The notes: a model not told the origin generated them from the letters alone. A stretch of 64,000 nucleotides of DNA from Ramazzottius varieornatus (GCA_001949185.1 BDGG01000001.1:1107153-1171152); one strand, 5' to 3'; positions 32,720 through 45,821 are shown, counted from the first letter of the stretch. Numbers and translations are program-made.

Positions 32720-35059
32720 TTACTTTATAGAAATGTTATGTTTTGCGAAAATCGAAGTACGAATTTTGTTTGTACCGTACGGTTACTGCTGTAAAAACTT
32801 TGAACGTCCCGACATTACCAACTGAAAATTTCTTCGCAAGCATAAGGTAATCCTACATTGGCCTTAGTCTCGTCGAACCCAGATATCTGCTTGCAGACCG
32901 TATTCAAATGTCCAGCGGATGAGTTTATGCCTTCTGCCTCAAGGTCAATGGATTCTTTCTCCAGCTTTTTTTACTCCATTATTTTCCGTGCCCCTGCGTG
33001 AGCACACAACACCCCGCTGGAGCAATATGGTTATCTATGGATGTAATTGCACGATGGTAGTTGCCCGAGGGGCGTTGGTTGTTACCGCAAAAGCAGCAGC
33101 CACCCGCCAAGCAAACTGGTTTCTATTTCGCTTTTTCCATTCCGTTAACTGCATACGGTAGCGCTTAGGCGAGTGACGGACAGCAGGTTGCCAACATCCT
33201 TCGCTGGCGAGACACCATCTATGATGGCCATCTGACAAGTATTAAATGCACCAAAGAACATTGCGCTTATCGCCTTGACCTCCACTTTTACAGCGGAGGC
33301 AGTAGCCTACTGCGGAACTCAAAGCCGACACATGTTTTTGACTTGAGAGATAAAACCAGTGTACACTTTTTGCCATGCCTTCACTGTATCCGCCCTGATC
33401 TCGAATACTTATTTGTGGCGCTTGTTCTGGAGTTTGTGCGAAATTCCATCGGTCCACCCGAACCTTAGCATCTACCGGTCTTGCTCATGAACAACAGTGA
33501 AAACGGTCCAGGTAAGAATTTTTTTCAGCCGAACTCGGGTTAATCGGACGTAGAACCATGCATTTGACTTTGACAAATATTTTTGGTCAGCGTGTTTTGG
33601 TTCTGCGCCCAGGTGAGTCATTGCTGCGATTACGATGCAGGACACGTTTCTAATAGATTAATAACGTTGTGGTTCCGGGTAGTAACGCCAGATCCCAAGG
33701 TTCAGTAACCTGACCGTATTGAATGAAACAGAAGAATGAACAGGAGGAGGCGGATATTTCGGTTCAGTCATGAGATGAAGGTGTCTTTCACATTGCGTGG
33801 GCGAACTCATTAGTGCCATCCATCCGCCGTGCGTCGTTCTTCTTCCTGATCTCGTCAACAACATCCATTAATCTGAACACCTAGATCTAAGCTCTTTTCC
33901 GCCGAATCCGTTATTGTACTTCGAGGTCAGCCAACCTGCAATAGTAACCTCGGTCTATGGAGTAAATGAACGCATTCTAAACCTGTAGGGAATACTGCAG
34001 TGTGGTAGTACGAGAACATGTGGCGCCACCCGCGCATATCCGCCTTTCATGTGTCCGAGCATAAGCGTGATTATAATTGTGCAGTGGAGCGGCCTGAAGA
34101 ATGCAACATTGAATGGTCATTTTTGCGTGCGGCTGGCTATTACGTTGGCTATATTTTGACCATATTTGCTGCTCGACGTTACGCAAGAATACTCTTGAAA
34201 GATGCTTTAATAACCCTTTGCCTAAAGACATGGAACAACGACTGCACAACATCATTACTTACGCTGAAGAGTGGTGGGACATACAGTATAGTGAGAATTC
34301 GACCCAGCAGCAAAAGTACTCGGCGTCACTTCATTTGGGTACACAGCCCAGTTAATTACGCCACATCTCATCGCCGCATGATGAATGAATAATCAGGCAG
34401 GAGAATATTATTCAGAGGGACGTCATACTGGGCACTTTCTATGATTACATATGGACTTGGTGGTTGGGTCTTGCCGGCCTGCAGAATATTCCAGAGTCAA
34501 TTTGGCCTTTTGTGTTCTGCACGACACGGAAACGACGACTGACACACAAGGGATACATTTCGTAGACCCAAATTATATACCGTATCCAGGCTGGAGGTCG
34601 TTAAATAAGGATGACCAGAGACGCGGTATGGAACTGACATGCGTGCAGGAGATCTTTTTGTGAGCACGGCTGTAAAGGAATATTATATCGGCGGATAATT
34701 GGGTCAGTGGTACCTTTCGCACAGAAAAGACATCCTGCTGCTGTCACAACCGCCTCCTTTCCATCCGTTTTCTTCATGCCTTTCCGATGACCGAAACCAT
34801 TAAAAACAGCGGGTGGTACTTTTTGCTACCCTCCCCACGTCAACATTGCACACGTAGCCCATACTGCTTTCAGTTTCCCTGTGCTCACCCAACGTACTAT
34901 ACTATGTACCACGTGTCGCCGTTACCGGTCACCTTAATTGAAATTCAGTATTACTTCGACCAATGGTCGGCAATGTTCCAAGTGCAACTATATATGGGGA
35001 AGTGACTTTAGGGAATTTGGGATAACTTGACGGTTAACGAACGGTATCACGTTGTGTAG
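32720..35059. other. Long stretch without a supported gene
   Basis: Short open frames on both strands, none with splice structure or recognised family. No palindromic repeat copies are seen here, in contrast to gene-rich parts. Confidence 0.45.
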
Positions 35060-35279
35060 CGTGTTCGCTCTGATGTAAAGGTAGGCCAGTCCGAATTTAC
35101 GAACGGGAGCGAGAAGCTGCGAGTTTCAGCCGGCATCCGCGCTCTGCTTTGTGTCGGTGTCGACGGGGATATGACGATTCCGTACAACCGCTTCGCGCTT
35201 TATGATCCGTCCCATCTGCTTTACCACACATTCTGTACGAACAGCCCCGATCGCAGTTATACCATAGCTGTACATCCTG
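35060..35279 (+). CDS. Orphan exon candidate
   Basis: A 220-bp open stretch bounded by a good acceptor (GTTGTGTAG) and a strong donor (CATCCTG/GTGAGTAAG), phase 0 to phase 1. It reads RVRSDVKVGQSEFTNGSEKL … DMTIPYNRFALYDPSHLLYH, with balanced, protein-like composition. The other two frames contain stops. I could not place the next exon: the open stretch after 35322 is in the wrong phase. No family recognised; it may be part of a gene or a decayed exon. Confidence 0.4.
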
Positions 35280-36201
35280 GTGAGTAAGAAGAGAAGGCAG
35301 CTGTGTAATTTCCGCCTTGCAGCCTAGCTTGATGAAATCAGACAGTAGCGGCCATCATCAAACCAATCATTATACTGGCGAGCTGAGCGCGGAAGCTGCA
35401 CAATTCACTGTAACTTTGCTATGTGGCTGTAATTTCATTGCCCGTTTCCCCCAAGCGTCCAAACTCCAAAGAGGAAGAGGAGTGCCTGGAAGTCATGCGG
35501 TAGGGGCTTTTCTGTACGTTGAACGATTACAAGTCAAAGGAGGTCTCCGCATCGTCGTTTCTTGCCAAAGTGAAATCTGGCTAATGCCCGACGGGCTTAA
35601 ATCGCTTTCGGAAACGCCGGGAATATCTCATGGATCCATCCCCTGTATTTTAGCAAGCCAAGGAACTCTCCTCGTCATTTCCTATATCGGCCCTCTCGAC
35701 CATTATTCAATTTTGCAATTCTGATGCCAAGGCAGCTGTTTTTCGAGAGGTCCTTCAATTTTCTTTCAGTGTGTGTTCTTTATATTGTGCCTGCTGTGGT
35801 TGATATTGGCCGCATATTGTTTCGAGCCGGCTTCCGTCGTGTCAAGCACGCTTGACAAGGTCTCAAGAAAGGGACTCTGCTGTCAGTTGCGGCACAAGGA
35901 ACATGCTTGATGACTTGTTCATTGCTCTTTACATTGCAGGCTGCAACTTTGGACCTTACCAAAAGGAATCTCAACGGATTTCCGTACTGATTCCAATTAA
36001 CCCACTAAAAATCAAGCCATCGCTTCTTTTTTGATTTCGCCCCCATCATTATTGTCTGCCACTTTCCCACACCCAACTCATGATGGATTATCTACATGGG
36101 CTAGCCCATCTCCCAACGGAGACTCTTCAATCGTACTTTATGGAAGGAAAAAACGCCCAATAGATATTGCCTTGATCTGAATTTCATCTGTTGAACTCTT
36201 C
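35280..36201. other. Region upstream of ephrin 2
   Basis: A plus-strand open frame at 35323-35724 has no consistent join to the exon at 35060-35279 and no recognisable domain. Otherwise this should be the ephrin 2 promoter. Confidence 0.4.
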
Positions 36202-39200
36202 ATGGACTGGCAAATGCGAGAATATTTCGGATGGAAATTCCACCCTCTTTTCTCGCTACTGCTTTATCTAAAGTATGCTGCGCAATCGGTAGAGGGTCTG
36301 AATGACGGATCGTTGGACAAAGATTCCCGGTTATGGCATCCCAAATATCCGCCGGTAATCTGGTATCCTGAATTTGCAATGTGAGTACAGCCTAGAAACC
36401 AGCGCACATATATTCTGAAGCTTGTTTGGGCAAATTTGGGAAATACCAAAAAATGCTTCCCTGTTTTTGTCGGCATGTCTTCGTCGCACTTGAACAATAT
36501 TGTAGTCTGTACTCTGAAATTCAAAGTATTGTTACGAAGCATAACGTCGAAAATATGCAAATTTGGTACGCACGAATGGTTTAAAAGCGCAATTTGATAT
36601 TGGGCATCTGGTAAGGGTGTGAAGTACGCCTTCTCTAGTTGGGGCATCATGAAGAGCAGTTCAAGCTGTCCAAACAGTCAATATTTGGCTTCTAATATGC
36701 CTGACAATATTTGGATACATTTTTCAGGCCGGAAATGTTATTCCTACTGACGATTCAGTTGTCGTTGCCATGTTTGTTGTGCCTTGCTTTCTAATTTGAA
36801 GTAGTTCCCTTCTCTTCGACCACAACGGTCAGTTCCATATTCGCCCAATATGATTTGCGCACACAACGTCTAATTTGCCGTAGGCTCATAATGAGGAACT
36901 GACACAGTTTCTCACAGTGGATGAATAAGTTGGCCAGTTTGCACAGTTGACACCTGTGATCATATGCAAACGTGGGCAGATATTTAGCATAGAGGAAGTG
37001 TGATACTCGTGTTTGATCGATGAGACTGGTGTGAAGTGCGGAAGAAAGGGGAAGACGCTGAGCTGAGCTGAGCTAAGCTGGGAAGTTGGTCAAGGAGAAG
37101 AATAGGCTGGCGGAAAAGAAAAGTGTCCCACTGCCGAAATATCACGTTGCGGTATTCATCCGCCATTCATACACACCGCCACAACCGTCAAGACAGATTC
37201 CTTTGGAGTGAAATATGTGAATATGTCTGTATGCATATCGTTGAACAGGCCGAATTAATCAAAGACCGATACTTGCATTCAATAGCTTTGAAGGAAGGAA
37301 AGGATGAAGGCTTTGAAGTATACACCTTCGCTCATTTCCATCGATTTTGAGCCACGGAGACTTCCTTCACTCGCACTATAATAACTCCTCTTCACGTTCG
37401 TGACTTCCTTACTCAATTTCGCCTTTCAAGCTGATCGATTTTAGGGGGATAAATTTCACGTGGAGAGCGTCAGCTGGGAAAGATTAAGCACAGCTATCGA
37501 CAGGCAGAAAAAAAACAATAATAAAGATCCAGCTTGGCTATATTTTCTCCCTTGATCGGATGGAAGAAATGACCCTTTTAACGTCATCGTTAACGCCGCA
37601 ATCTGCCGTTCATCTTTGACCATTAAACTTGGTGGGAGAATTGGCACTTTAACAGTGGCGTCGACACTTTGACACTGGGCGCGCGAGATACATTTCTTCT
37701 TCTTCAGAATTTTCTCAATTTGACAATCACAAAGATTGGATTGGAAAGCATTGAGTGAAGCGACGCCGTAGGAAATCTGACAAGGGCGCAAAAGGGGTTC
37801 AAAAGGGTCCATTCGGATATTCCATCCATGTGGTTCATTTTACATTTGTACCGCAGTGTCGCCGATCATATTTCGTTTAGCTGACCAACGCGCCTCTCGG
37901 GCGTTGTTCGATTTGTCTTCCCATGGATGACGATGAAGTAATGTTCGAGGCTTCAACTTTGCGCCATACACACGACCACGAAATGAGATGGAAATGGGCC
38001 ATCTTTAAGGTTAGATTAAGGATGGCCGGACAGTGACCGGAGATGAGCTTCTGGACAGGAAGACCAGGGAAATAGAGGGAACGAAGGGAGGAGAAGGGTC
38101 AGCTGGCCAAGCCGTTAATCTCCCTTACGTAAATACCATTTGGCACTCGGCAAAAGCCACAACAAACACTGACCACGAATACCAGCGAGAACCGACATTC
38201 ATTGCCACTTTGACGGATACATTTGAACATGACACATAGCTTTCGTCATTTACACAAATGGAAAAGTGAGAAAACATCGTTACAAAATTTTTGAAATACT
38301 TTTGGCCTTTTTGACATATGGAAGATATCATAACTCGCTCTATCTTTTCCGTACGCCGGGCGCGTGTCAGTTCGTCGACAGATTCGCTTCTTGGAAAAAC
38401 CGGACTTTGTTTTTCAGATGGTCAGTTTCAATACTTGAGACATCGGCAAACGGTCTCGTCCAGTACGTTACTTCAGGCAGCGCACGTCATTGTTGTTATT
38501 GGCCGAAGACGTGCGCCACTTGAGAAAACCAGCTTTGTGGGGATTGTTTCGGGAAGTGGCGCACGAATTTATTGTCCTTGGCTGTAAAAGTGCGCCACAT
38601 GGAGCAGCGAATCTGGCGGGATTCGTTTGCCGACGTCCCATGTTAGTCAGCAGTTTGCATGTTGTAGACAGTGTGGAGAACCTTCTAGGTGGGAGTTTGG
38701 GCGGAGGTTCCGTTTCGGCAGAAGTCAAAGACATGTAATTAGTGCCTCGACTAGTTGATCCAATCAAAGTTGCGAAGTCCAAAGGAAAGACAGAGACCGA
38801 ACCTTAATTGACGGGAAGAGGAAGAATAGAGGGAGCATTGAGAAGACAGTGCAAAGAGAATGTTCCCACCAGTTCCCCTCCTTCTTGGCGCATTAATTCA
38901 ATAACGTTTGCCAGTCACATTCCGCTTTCGAAAGCATAAATGCCTTGGAGGCTACACGGCATTAGGCTGAGCATGTAATTACATTTTGAGAGACTTGTAA
39001 TTATTGAGACAGCTTTCTCCAATAATAACCATCAAACAGGAAGGACTTTGCTTTTTGATCTTTCGATGCCCGGGTCTTCCTGTCGTTGCGATGCAGACGT
39101 CGTTTGACGTGAAAACATGACAAAGTGACTTTCGCGGTGGAAATGTTGTTTCCTGCCGCGCATATTTGTTCTTCAGCGATGCATCTGCCGATTGTCCACA

Positions 39201-42200
39201 GCAATTAGCGGAAGTTTAATCAGACGGACACGCGACAGTTGATGCTTATCAAATGACACTTTTGCCCACTTTCCCTCTATCGTAACTAATTTGTCAAAAT
39301 TCTCTTGGTAATATTTCTACTTTTCTCTTTTCAGGTTCCATAATCGGACGAGCGCAGCCCGGATCGTGGTGCAGATGCACGACAGCCTGGACTTCTTCTG
39401 TCCCGATTACCTCAACTCGCAATATCAAAGCTTTACCGGTGCCAAAAAGAGACCTACGGATTATGGAGCAGAAGAAATCTACATGGTAAATTAAAGAATT
39501 AAACGATGTTGCTAAATCCTGCATCCAGTTTGTTGCTTTCATGAGTGAGGTCTCGCATCTTGAAATTTATCGATTCAGAGCATCCAAAGCGAAATTTCTA
39601 AAGTTTCTTCGGCAGACGTTTTGTGAATAGAGCTTCGAGAAGCGTCTGGTAAGAGGGAGATATCGATTGCGTTTGGGTGAAAAGTGCAGCATAGCCTGCA
39701 GGAGGTTGGGATGAGCGTGTCAGGATAGATTTGCACTGGGAGAGTGATCCGTCATGATTATAATATTGGAAGGCTGACCCTTGCATTTCAGCGTGTCAGC
39801 CATAAGCCCGTCTGATCCATCTGGGGATTGTTTACAGGTGAACGGAGAGGATTACCAGCAGTGCTTCCAGGACGATGCCAAAGAGCGACGTCTAAACAAG
39901 AAGCAGACCAAACTCTTACTGCGATGTCCCAACAAAATGACAGCCAACGACCATCACAGCAGCCGTCCCAACAACAACATCAAGGCCAAATATCAGTACA
40001 CCGTTTCCTTCCGCATGTTCTCGCCCATGCCCAAAGGACCCGAGTTCAGCTGCAATCACGAATACTACTTCCTCGGTAAACACCCACACTCAATCATAGA
40101 TTTTCCTGCCGGTCAGCAACCTTTACTACAGGGCAATTTAAGGTCCGAACAACACGTTGAATATTTTACGAGACCGTAATTGACCTTCCACGCTGTACTT
40201 CCCTGTTCTGGATAGTCAGTTCGTACTTGAGACTACGCAACGAAGGTTGAGGTTGAAATTTATTCTGAAGAGGGACTATTTGTCCATCAGCCTTGATGTG
40301 GTTTGTTGAATTAGTGTTGCGAGCTTGAAGAGAAGGAAGAAGGGAAGAGCGGCTGTGTTTGCGCAGAAGCGGAAGATTGAAATGACGGCGGCAGCTATCT
40401 TGTATGCCTTGGATGGCTTTCAAAGTGGTGATTATCGATTTCGCGCCCGAATTGTCCCACTTTGCCTTGCTTCTGTGCGAGTTTGCCGGGAAGAGACGCC
40501 TATATTGGTAGACAAAGTGTTAATCAGTCAAGTGAAGACAGAAGAGAATGGTCGGATCGGACAGCAAAAGCAGGAAAAGGCCCTTCGCTTTCAAGGATGG
40601 TGGCCTTCCTTTTGAAATGACCAGACAACTGCGAACAATCAGCCAAAATTGATATTGACTGTTCACAGCCCGTGCTGATTGTTAAGAGCAAAGCCGAAAA
40701 CTAACTTAGTGCGACAGACGCGAATGCGACACCGAATACCCAACTCGTTCGTCTAAAGAAAACTCGAGCAGATTGTCTTTAGTAGTGGCGCACACCTTCG
40801 GCTAAAAACATTGAAGCCTTGCGCCACTTGAGAAAACTCGGCAAGATCTCTCCCAGGTGTCATTGGCAAAAAATCATTTGGAAAAATCACTTGGATCTAG
40901 TTGAGCTCGATTGGCAGGCTCCTTTTTGTTTCTCCGGGCTGAAATCGCCCGAATCTTCCCACATTTTTACTTTACGGGAATGAACTGTTCCAGTCGGGCG
41001 ATCTTCCTTGGTCGGTTTAGCATGTGTGAACTTTTCCCGTCCAAATGTGTGTCAAATCGTTCATCAGCGCTGAGTACCGACACATCAAAAGCGTGACACA
41101 CTGAACACGTTTTTGCGAGATTGATCCGCTTCAAAAATCCATTCTCCGATGAATCACAGTAGCCAGATATCCAAAAGTCATCCTCACCAGCTCTGCTTTC
41201 ACATTGTCAAGCTAACTTTCCTGCGCAGAGAGACAGACAAACCATCTGCCTGTGAACAGAGTCCACTTTCATGTTCATTTCCGCGTCGCTGCTTCCTGAC
41301 AGTTTCATCGTCATCCCGCATACTTCATACTCTCTGCACTCTATATAGGAAATGGGGGAAACGCTAGCCAAGCGCGTTCACAACGAGAGAGGAGTCCAGA
41401 TGTACACAGTATCTCTGGATAATTAACCAAGCAGAAACTGGAGCTAGGCAATGCCAGAATAAAAGAGGAGCAGGAAATCCCAGCAGATTTTGTGGTTGAC
41501 TGAGCGAACTAATTGATTAAGAGACCGACTTGTTTATCCTTAGCTCTTTACAGAGATGGAGCCATAATTACCCAACGGAAGAGTTTAATTAGTTGGACTT
41601 ACTTCCTGACCTTATTTGTTTGGATGATATTACATTATCGATCTCCTCTCTTTGTGTCACAGGTATCTTCCCTGGACAAGCCAAGGGGTCACAGGATGAA
41701 TCAAGCCACGAGGAGATGGTTGAGAAGGCCCTGTGCTCCAGTAACGCATTACGTCTACAAATTTTCGTTTCATGCACTGGTAAGAACATACTGTACCATA
41801 GCAAACTGGAATGCATTTCTGTGCAATCATCCAAGCCAGCTTATTACCAACAAAACATTTAAGTTGGCTAAAACTGGTAGCAGTCAAAACATTCAGCATC
41901 AATGAGAAATCAATAATACTTTTTTTAGATGGTTCTGGGAGACATGACTTTGACAAATTCCCACTGATGCCCAACGTTATCCAGCTGGACCGACCAGCGC
42001 CTTCTGCTGACCTCCTCATGGCCACGCCCGACTCCAGTACAACCATCCCTCCACCCACCGTCAAGAAACCCATCTTGTCAACCCAAATCCTTCCTTTCGA
42101 CCTTCCACTACCATCCTCGGCCAAGCGCACTTCAACAACACCTCCCTCCAACTCACCACCAACAGACTCCGAAGGAAAAGTCTTCGTGTCACGCAGCGAC

Positions 42201-42542
42201 CGTAAAATCATGCGCCAACAAAGTGAGGTGGCCCAACTGGCGTCAACGACGAAAGAGCCCATTGACCAAGAGGGTGTAACGTTCATCGTGGAGTTTGATG
42301 GTCAGAAGATCACCTCAACATCCACGCTGCCTTCTTCGACGGTCCTGCCCAGATCGAGAAGACCGCGACCGACAACCAAGCATGGAAATTATACTTCGCA
42401 CAACAAGTCGGCATTCTCCCGTCCGCGCACGACAACATCAACAGCGCAAAGACATTGCTGCCATATTTTTGGCTTGTTTTGTACGATATTTGCATTCTTG
42501 GTGGTGATGCCACAGCTGGACAGAATACTCGATATTCTTTGA
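36202..42542 (+). CDS. Ephrin (ephrin 2), paralogue of the gene at 21850
   Basis: Second Eph-receptor ligand. Five exons, 36202-36380, 39335-39485, 39838-40075, 41663-41779, 41929-42542, give 432 residues; exon lengths 2-4 (151, 238, 117 bp) and all phases equal those of ephrin 1. The N-terminus has a hydrophobic segment (FHPLFSLLLYLKYAAQSVEG) serving as signal peptide, then LWHPKYPPVIWYPEFAM. The receptor-binding domain has VVQMHDSLDFFCPDY, HEYYFLG and LRLQIFVSC. A Ser/Thr/Pro-rich stalk differs completely from ephrin 1. The C-terminal hydrophobic segment (IFGLFCTIFAFLVVM) is followed by PQLDRILDIL, so GPI anchoring or a short-tailed membrane form are both possible. Exon 3 differs from ephrin 1 by a single base. 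The first intron is nearly 3 kb and holds two palindromic repeats. Confidence 0.9.
38467..38529. repeat. Palindromic repeat, copy 8
   Basis: CAGCGCACGTC … GACGTGCGCCACTTGAGAAA. The inner core has TTGTTATTGGCCG. In the first ephrin 2 intron, 12 bp from the next copy. Confidence 0.8.
38541..38609. repeat. Palindromic repeat, copy 9
   Basis: GATTGTTTCGGGAAGTGGCGCA … GTGCGCCACATGGAGCAGC, with TTATTGTCCTTGGCTG inside. Confidence 0.75.
40771..40837. repeat. Palindromic repeat, copy 10
   Basis: GATTGTCTTTAGTAGTGGCGCA … TTGCGCCACTTGAGAAAAC, in the third ephrin 2 intron. Confidence 0.8.
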
Positions 42543-42877
42543 AGAGGTTTGGACAGAGAAGATAACTCGCTCAACTTTGAAGCTTCAATTCGTTCGATAT
42601 GGGCACCCGGCTGTGATACGTATACAGTATACATTTTTTCGGTTTTCTCTTTTCGAGTACTCGATCGTAGCCCTGCTGCTTTGGAAATTCTCGCTAGGAA
42701 ATAGATCTTGATGCTGATAAAATTTAGGACACGTATACATCAATAAAACTGCGTAAGAAAAGAACGCATGGTGGACGAATGATGTACACATGCCATACGC
42801 GCTGGAAACTACAAATAGAATTTTCAACTTTTCTCAGTGGCCAGAGGCAACTACATAATTAAAGACATTAAGACGAG
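42543..42877. other. Ephrin 2 3' end and convergent chromodomain pseudogene
   Basis: No open frame of note. Ephrin 2 (plus) and the chromodomain copy (minus) converge here. Confidence 0.4.
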
Positions 42878-44207
42878 TTAGCTACCTTTCTTCGAGTCGT
42901 GAACTTTCAAGACCGAACGCGGTTGGTTGACAGTAGAGTCGGGAGGGGTGGAGACGGACCAAGAATCTCGCCGATGTGGTGGAGCCATGTCGTCCGAAGT
43001 GAACAGTCGACGTTGGGCTTGTAATAGCCAGAGACATGGATCGAGTCTTGGCCGGGCTTCGCTTGCAAGTAAAGTTCGTGGTGGATAATTTTCATTCCTT
43101 ACTGTCACGAATGTTTCTTTGAGCTCTTTACAAGTGACGTTGCTACAGACTTTCTCAAAGCTCCCCCCGAAGATCTTGCGGACGACCCGCCGGACGACTT
43201 GTTCGAGCCGGCACTGGCATTGGAGAGGCGTGCAGACTCACTGCAGAGGCTTTGGGTTTTTTTGAACCGGTCTGCTGGGTTGACAACGCGAGGCTGAACT
43301 ACGTACGGACGTCGATGGCGTACTTTGAATTGGTACACCTGCAAACGAGAAACAGAATCATCTGCATACGCACGTTATCTAGACTGAACGACCATATCTC
43401 GAACATCTTCATGTTCTGAGTTTTTGCTGGAAGTGTAAATATTGTATCTACCAATGTTCTATGATACAACATTATTGTGTTATTATGGCCTCACCTGGCT
43501 TAGGCGTGACTGTAATAAGCATCGATCCCTTCTGTACCAACTTTTCCGGCATACTCGGATCCACCGACTGATCTTCCCTGGGGCGGATCGCCCGGTAACC
43601 GTCTAATGTTTTCCTAACCGTCACTATCGATATCGGTCGAGCAAAAGAGGACTCTGTCACGGCGCTGCTTCTCGCCCAAGTAGAGACCAGCGTGGTCCGT
43701 GTGGCGTTGGTCAACTTCGAAGCGCCTTTAGGATGACGACCTGCAATTCAAGTTACTGTCAGAAGAATTTCCGCAGAGAAGAGTAAAATTATTACCGGAT
43801 GTTGTTTCTTAATAAGGAACGGTTTCCATACTTTGTTTTGGAGTATCTACCGTGTACCGAGATACGAAACTTGGAAACGTCTAAAATTCTTCGGTTACCA
43901 TTAGTCATACCTCGGCGAGGTTTTAGTGGGGCGCTGATCTGCTTGCGGTGATCCTGGTCGGTGAAGGACCGAAGCCTGGCCGCTTCATTTGCGTTGACTT
44001 GATGGGACTTCAAGTAGTCAGCGAGGGCTTCTGTGTCGGCAAAGTTCTCCGCTGGTTCGAAGGAACTGAACTTTTCCTCCCAGCCAAGCCATTTGATTTT
44101 GAACATCTCTGGGAAACCCTTCGCCGGATCGAAGTCTTTATGCCCAATGATTTTTTCCACTTTCCACCCACCATCACCGATCCATATGCCTCTGTGCTGA
44201 CCGCTAT
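42878..44207 (-). pseudogene. Chromodomain protein, decayed copy (paralogue of 45914-47599)
   Basis: The chromodomain is still readable (WKVEKIIGHKDFDP … FKIKWLGWEEKFSSFEPAEN), in an exon ending at a donor at 43911. Exon 2 (43495-43740) begins GRHPKGASK, matching GRPPASK of the intact copy. Exon 3, from 43338, contains PADRFKK (intact: RADRFEK), and the end at 42878 keeps RRLFTS … LKVHDSKKG (intact: RRLFTS … LKVPNPKKG). Breaks: the position of the intact copy's ATG is ATA (44205-44207); between there and the chromodomain the copy is 2 bp longer, a frameshift; exon 2 ends phase 1 but the homologous exon 3 frame needs phase 0; a further stop separates exon 3 from the tail. A chance upstream start at 44334 could still give a protein with the chromodomain, so a partial function is not excluded. 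Confidence 0.65.
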
Positions 44208-44247
44208 TATGCAATATTTTGACTTGGTAAAGAACACAAATAAAATC

Positions 44248-44458
44248 TACTGTACTGCCTCTAAGGTTTCGCGCAGTCACGTGACAGGCCAGTAAGTATT
44301 GCGTGGCGGGGATGAAAAACTTCACTGCCATCAATCAAAAATTCCTGGCCAATCAAGCACAGCAATGTGCTACAATCAAACAATCAGTGATATGAGGCCC
44401 CGGGTGTAGTTCACTGATCGGTCACGTGACTGCGCGATACCTTAGAGGTAATACAGTA
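44248..44458. mobile_element. MITE-like element with 38-bp inverted ends
   Basis: 211 bp with ends TACTGTACTGCCTCTAAGGT … at 44248-44285 and the inverted counterpart ending ACCTTAGAGGTAATACAGTA at 44421-44458. The arms share CTCTAAGG and CGCGCAGTCACGTGAC. No coding capacity. It sits just upstream of the decayed chromodomain copy. Confidence 0.75.
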
Positions 44459-44969
44459 GTTATTATGGGAAACCCAAAGATAATTTCGCCCCGATTGTCA
44501 TACGGACGACAGCCATGATGAGAACGTTAGCCTGCCCGAAGGCAGCATGCAGAACGGCTTCCTCGAAATTTGTCCGGCGAAGACAAAATATACAATAAAA
44601 GGCTGATTTTCCTCGAAACAAGTGAAAGGGAGCAGTGCACAAGCTTTCATGAGTTTCCTCTATTGTCGAGAAATTCAAAAGGCGGCGCGTCAATCTTATC
44701 ATTCTCTCCATTCTTAAGGCTTCCTTCGTCATGTCAAGAAAACGAAAGGTTACCCAGAACTCTAATTGTTTAAAGTACGAACGTCCACACCTGGAGAGGT
44801 TATGAAAACGAAACCAAAAGTCCAATAGTACTATCGCCGAACCTTTGAACAACGTGGTCTTTGATAAAACGTTACAGTATACACTAAACAGTACTCAGCG
44901 AGAGAATAAATCTAAAAACATTAATCCGGCTCTTATTCGAGTGAAAAAGCTCGATAAAACGTTCTGTGT

Positions 44970-45699
44970 TCAATTCGATTTACGGCTTCGTGTCACTCTC
45001 GACGATGCGGCAGACGCTTGTGCAAGTCTGTTGGCTGGCACAGGTCGACGAGTCTTGTTGGTAGGTCGTTCATTTCGTGCTGGAGAAGACACGGTTCTCT
45101 TGACAGACTTTTGGACCATGAGCGACTTTGAGCGGCTGACGGGCGATGGAGGACGTCGAGTAAATTCACGGCGGTTTTCGTACCCTTGTGCACGACTTGG
45201 ACCGCGAGCTAAGGCCGATTTACTTCTCGCTACGAAAAACAGCAAAACGTTATTACATATTCAGGAGCAAGTTGATATTCTGGATTCGGCTATATTTCCA
45301 CCGAGCGGCAATTAACCATAATAGTGGGACAGTGTAGCATTTTTACACTGCCGCATTTTTTCTACATTACTTTGTACTTTTCAAACGGGATAAGTATGAA
45401 ATCTTCAGACAACTTTCTTCCGGCGTACCTATTTTGGCTAGCTCGCTCAAAAGGGTTCCGTTGTTCAGTCTTGAAGTGCCGACAGTCGCTGCAGGTGGCG
45501 GCATTATTTCTGACGAGAGCGAGCGTGACTTTGTTCGTGATACTGAGGGAGAAACTGAACGCGACAGGGAGCGCGGAGGCGATGAGTGCCCAGCGAAAGT
45601 CGAAGCTTGTGGAGGCGTGGGAGTCTTGGGTGGCATTACTGACGAACTATTCGAGGAAGACGAACCGCTGCGACTTCGATTTTTCATCTTCTGGTGACC
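44970..45699 (-). pseudogene. Fragment of a third chromodomain-family copy (tentative)
   Basis: Two open stretches on the minus strand. 45430-45699 is bounded by an acceptor (CCGTAACAG) and a donor (AAAATAG/GTACGCC) and is Ser/Pro/Arg-rich (SRSLSRSVSPSVSRTKSRS). 44970-45245 is Arg/Lys/Ser-rich (VKRTVSSPARNERPTNKTRR) and ends with a stop. Their character resembles exons 2-3 of the neighbouring genes, and they lie between them in the same direction, but no chromodomain exon is found. It could be an unrelated SR-like gene. Confidence 0.35.
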
Positions 45700-45821
45700 T
45701 GTTACGGAAACGAGCGGATAAAAATTAATCCTGCTTTCATCCAAGTGAAAACGCTAGATCAACTAATCAAGAAAAACAATTTCACTAGTGAAGGAAGGCC
45801 GGCAAACGAAGCGCACAAGGT

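Noticed and set aside
37050-37085. GCTGA-type short tandem repeat
   Set aside because: Ordinary simple sequence of about five units.
44463-44852. 130-codon minus-strand frame upstream of the decayed chromodomain copy
   Set aside because: No domain and no connection to the chromodomain exon.
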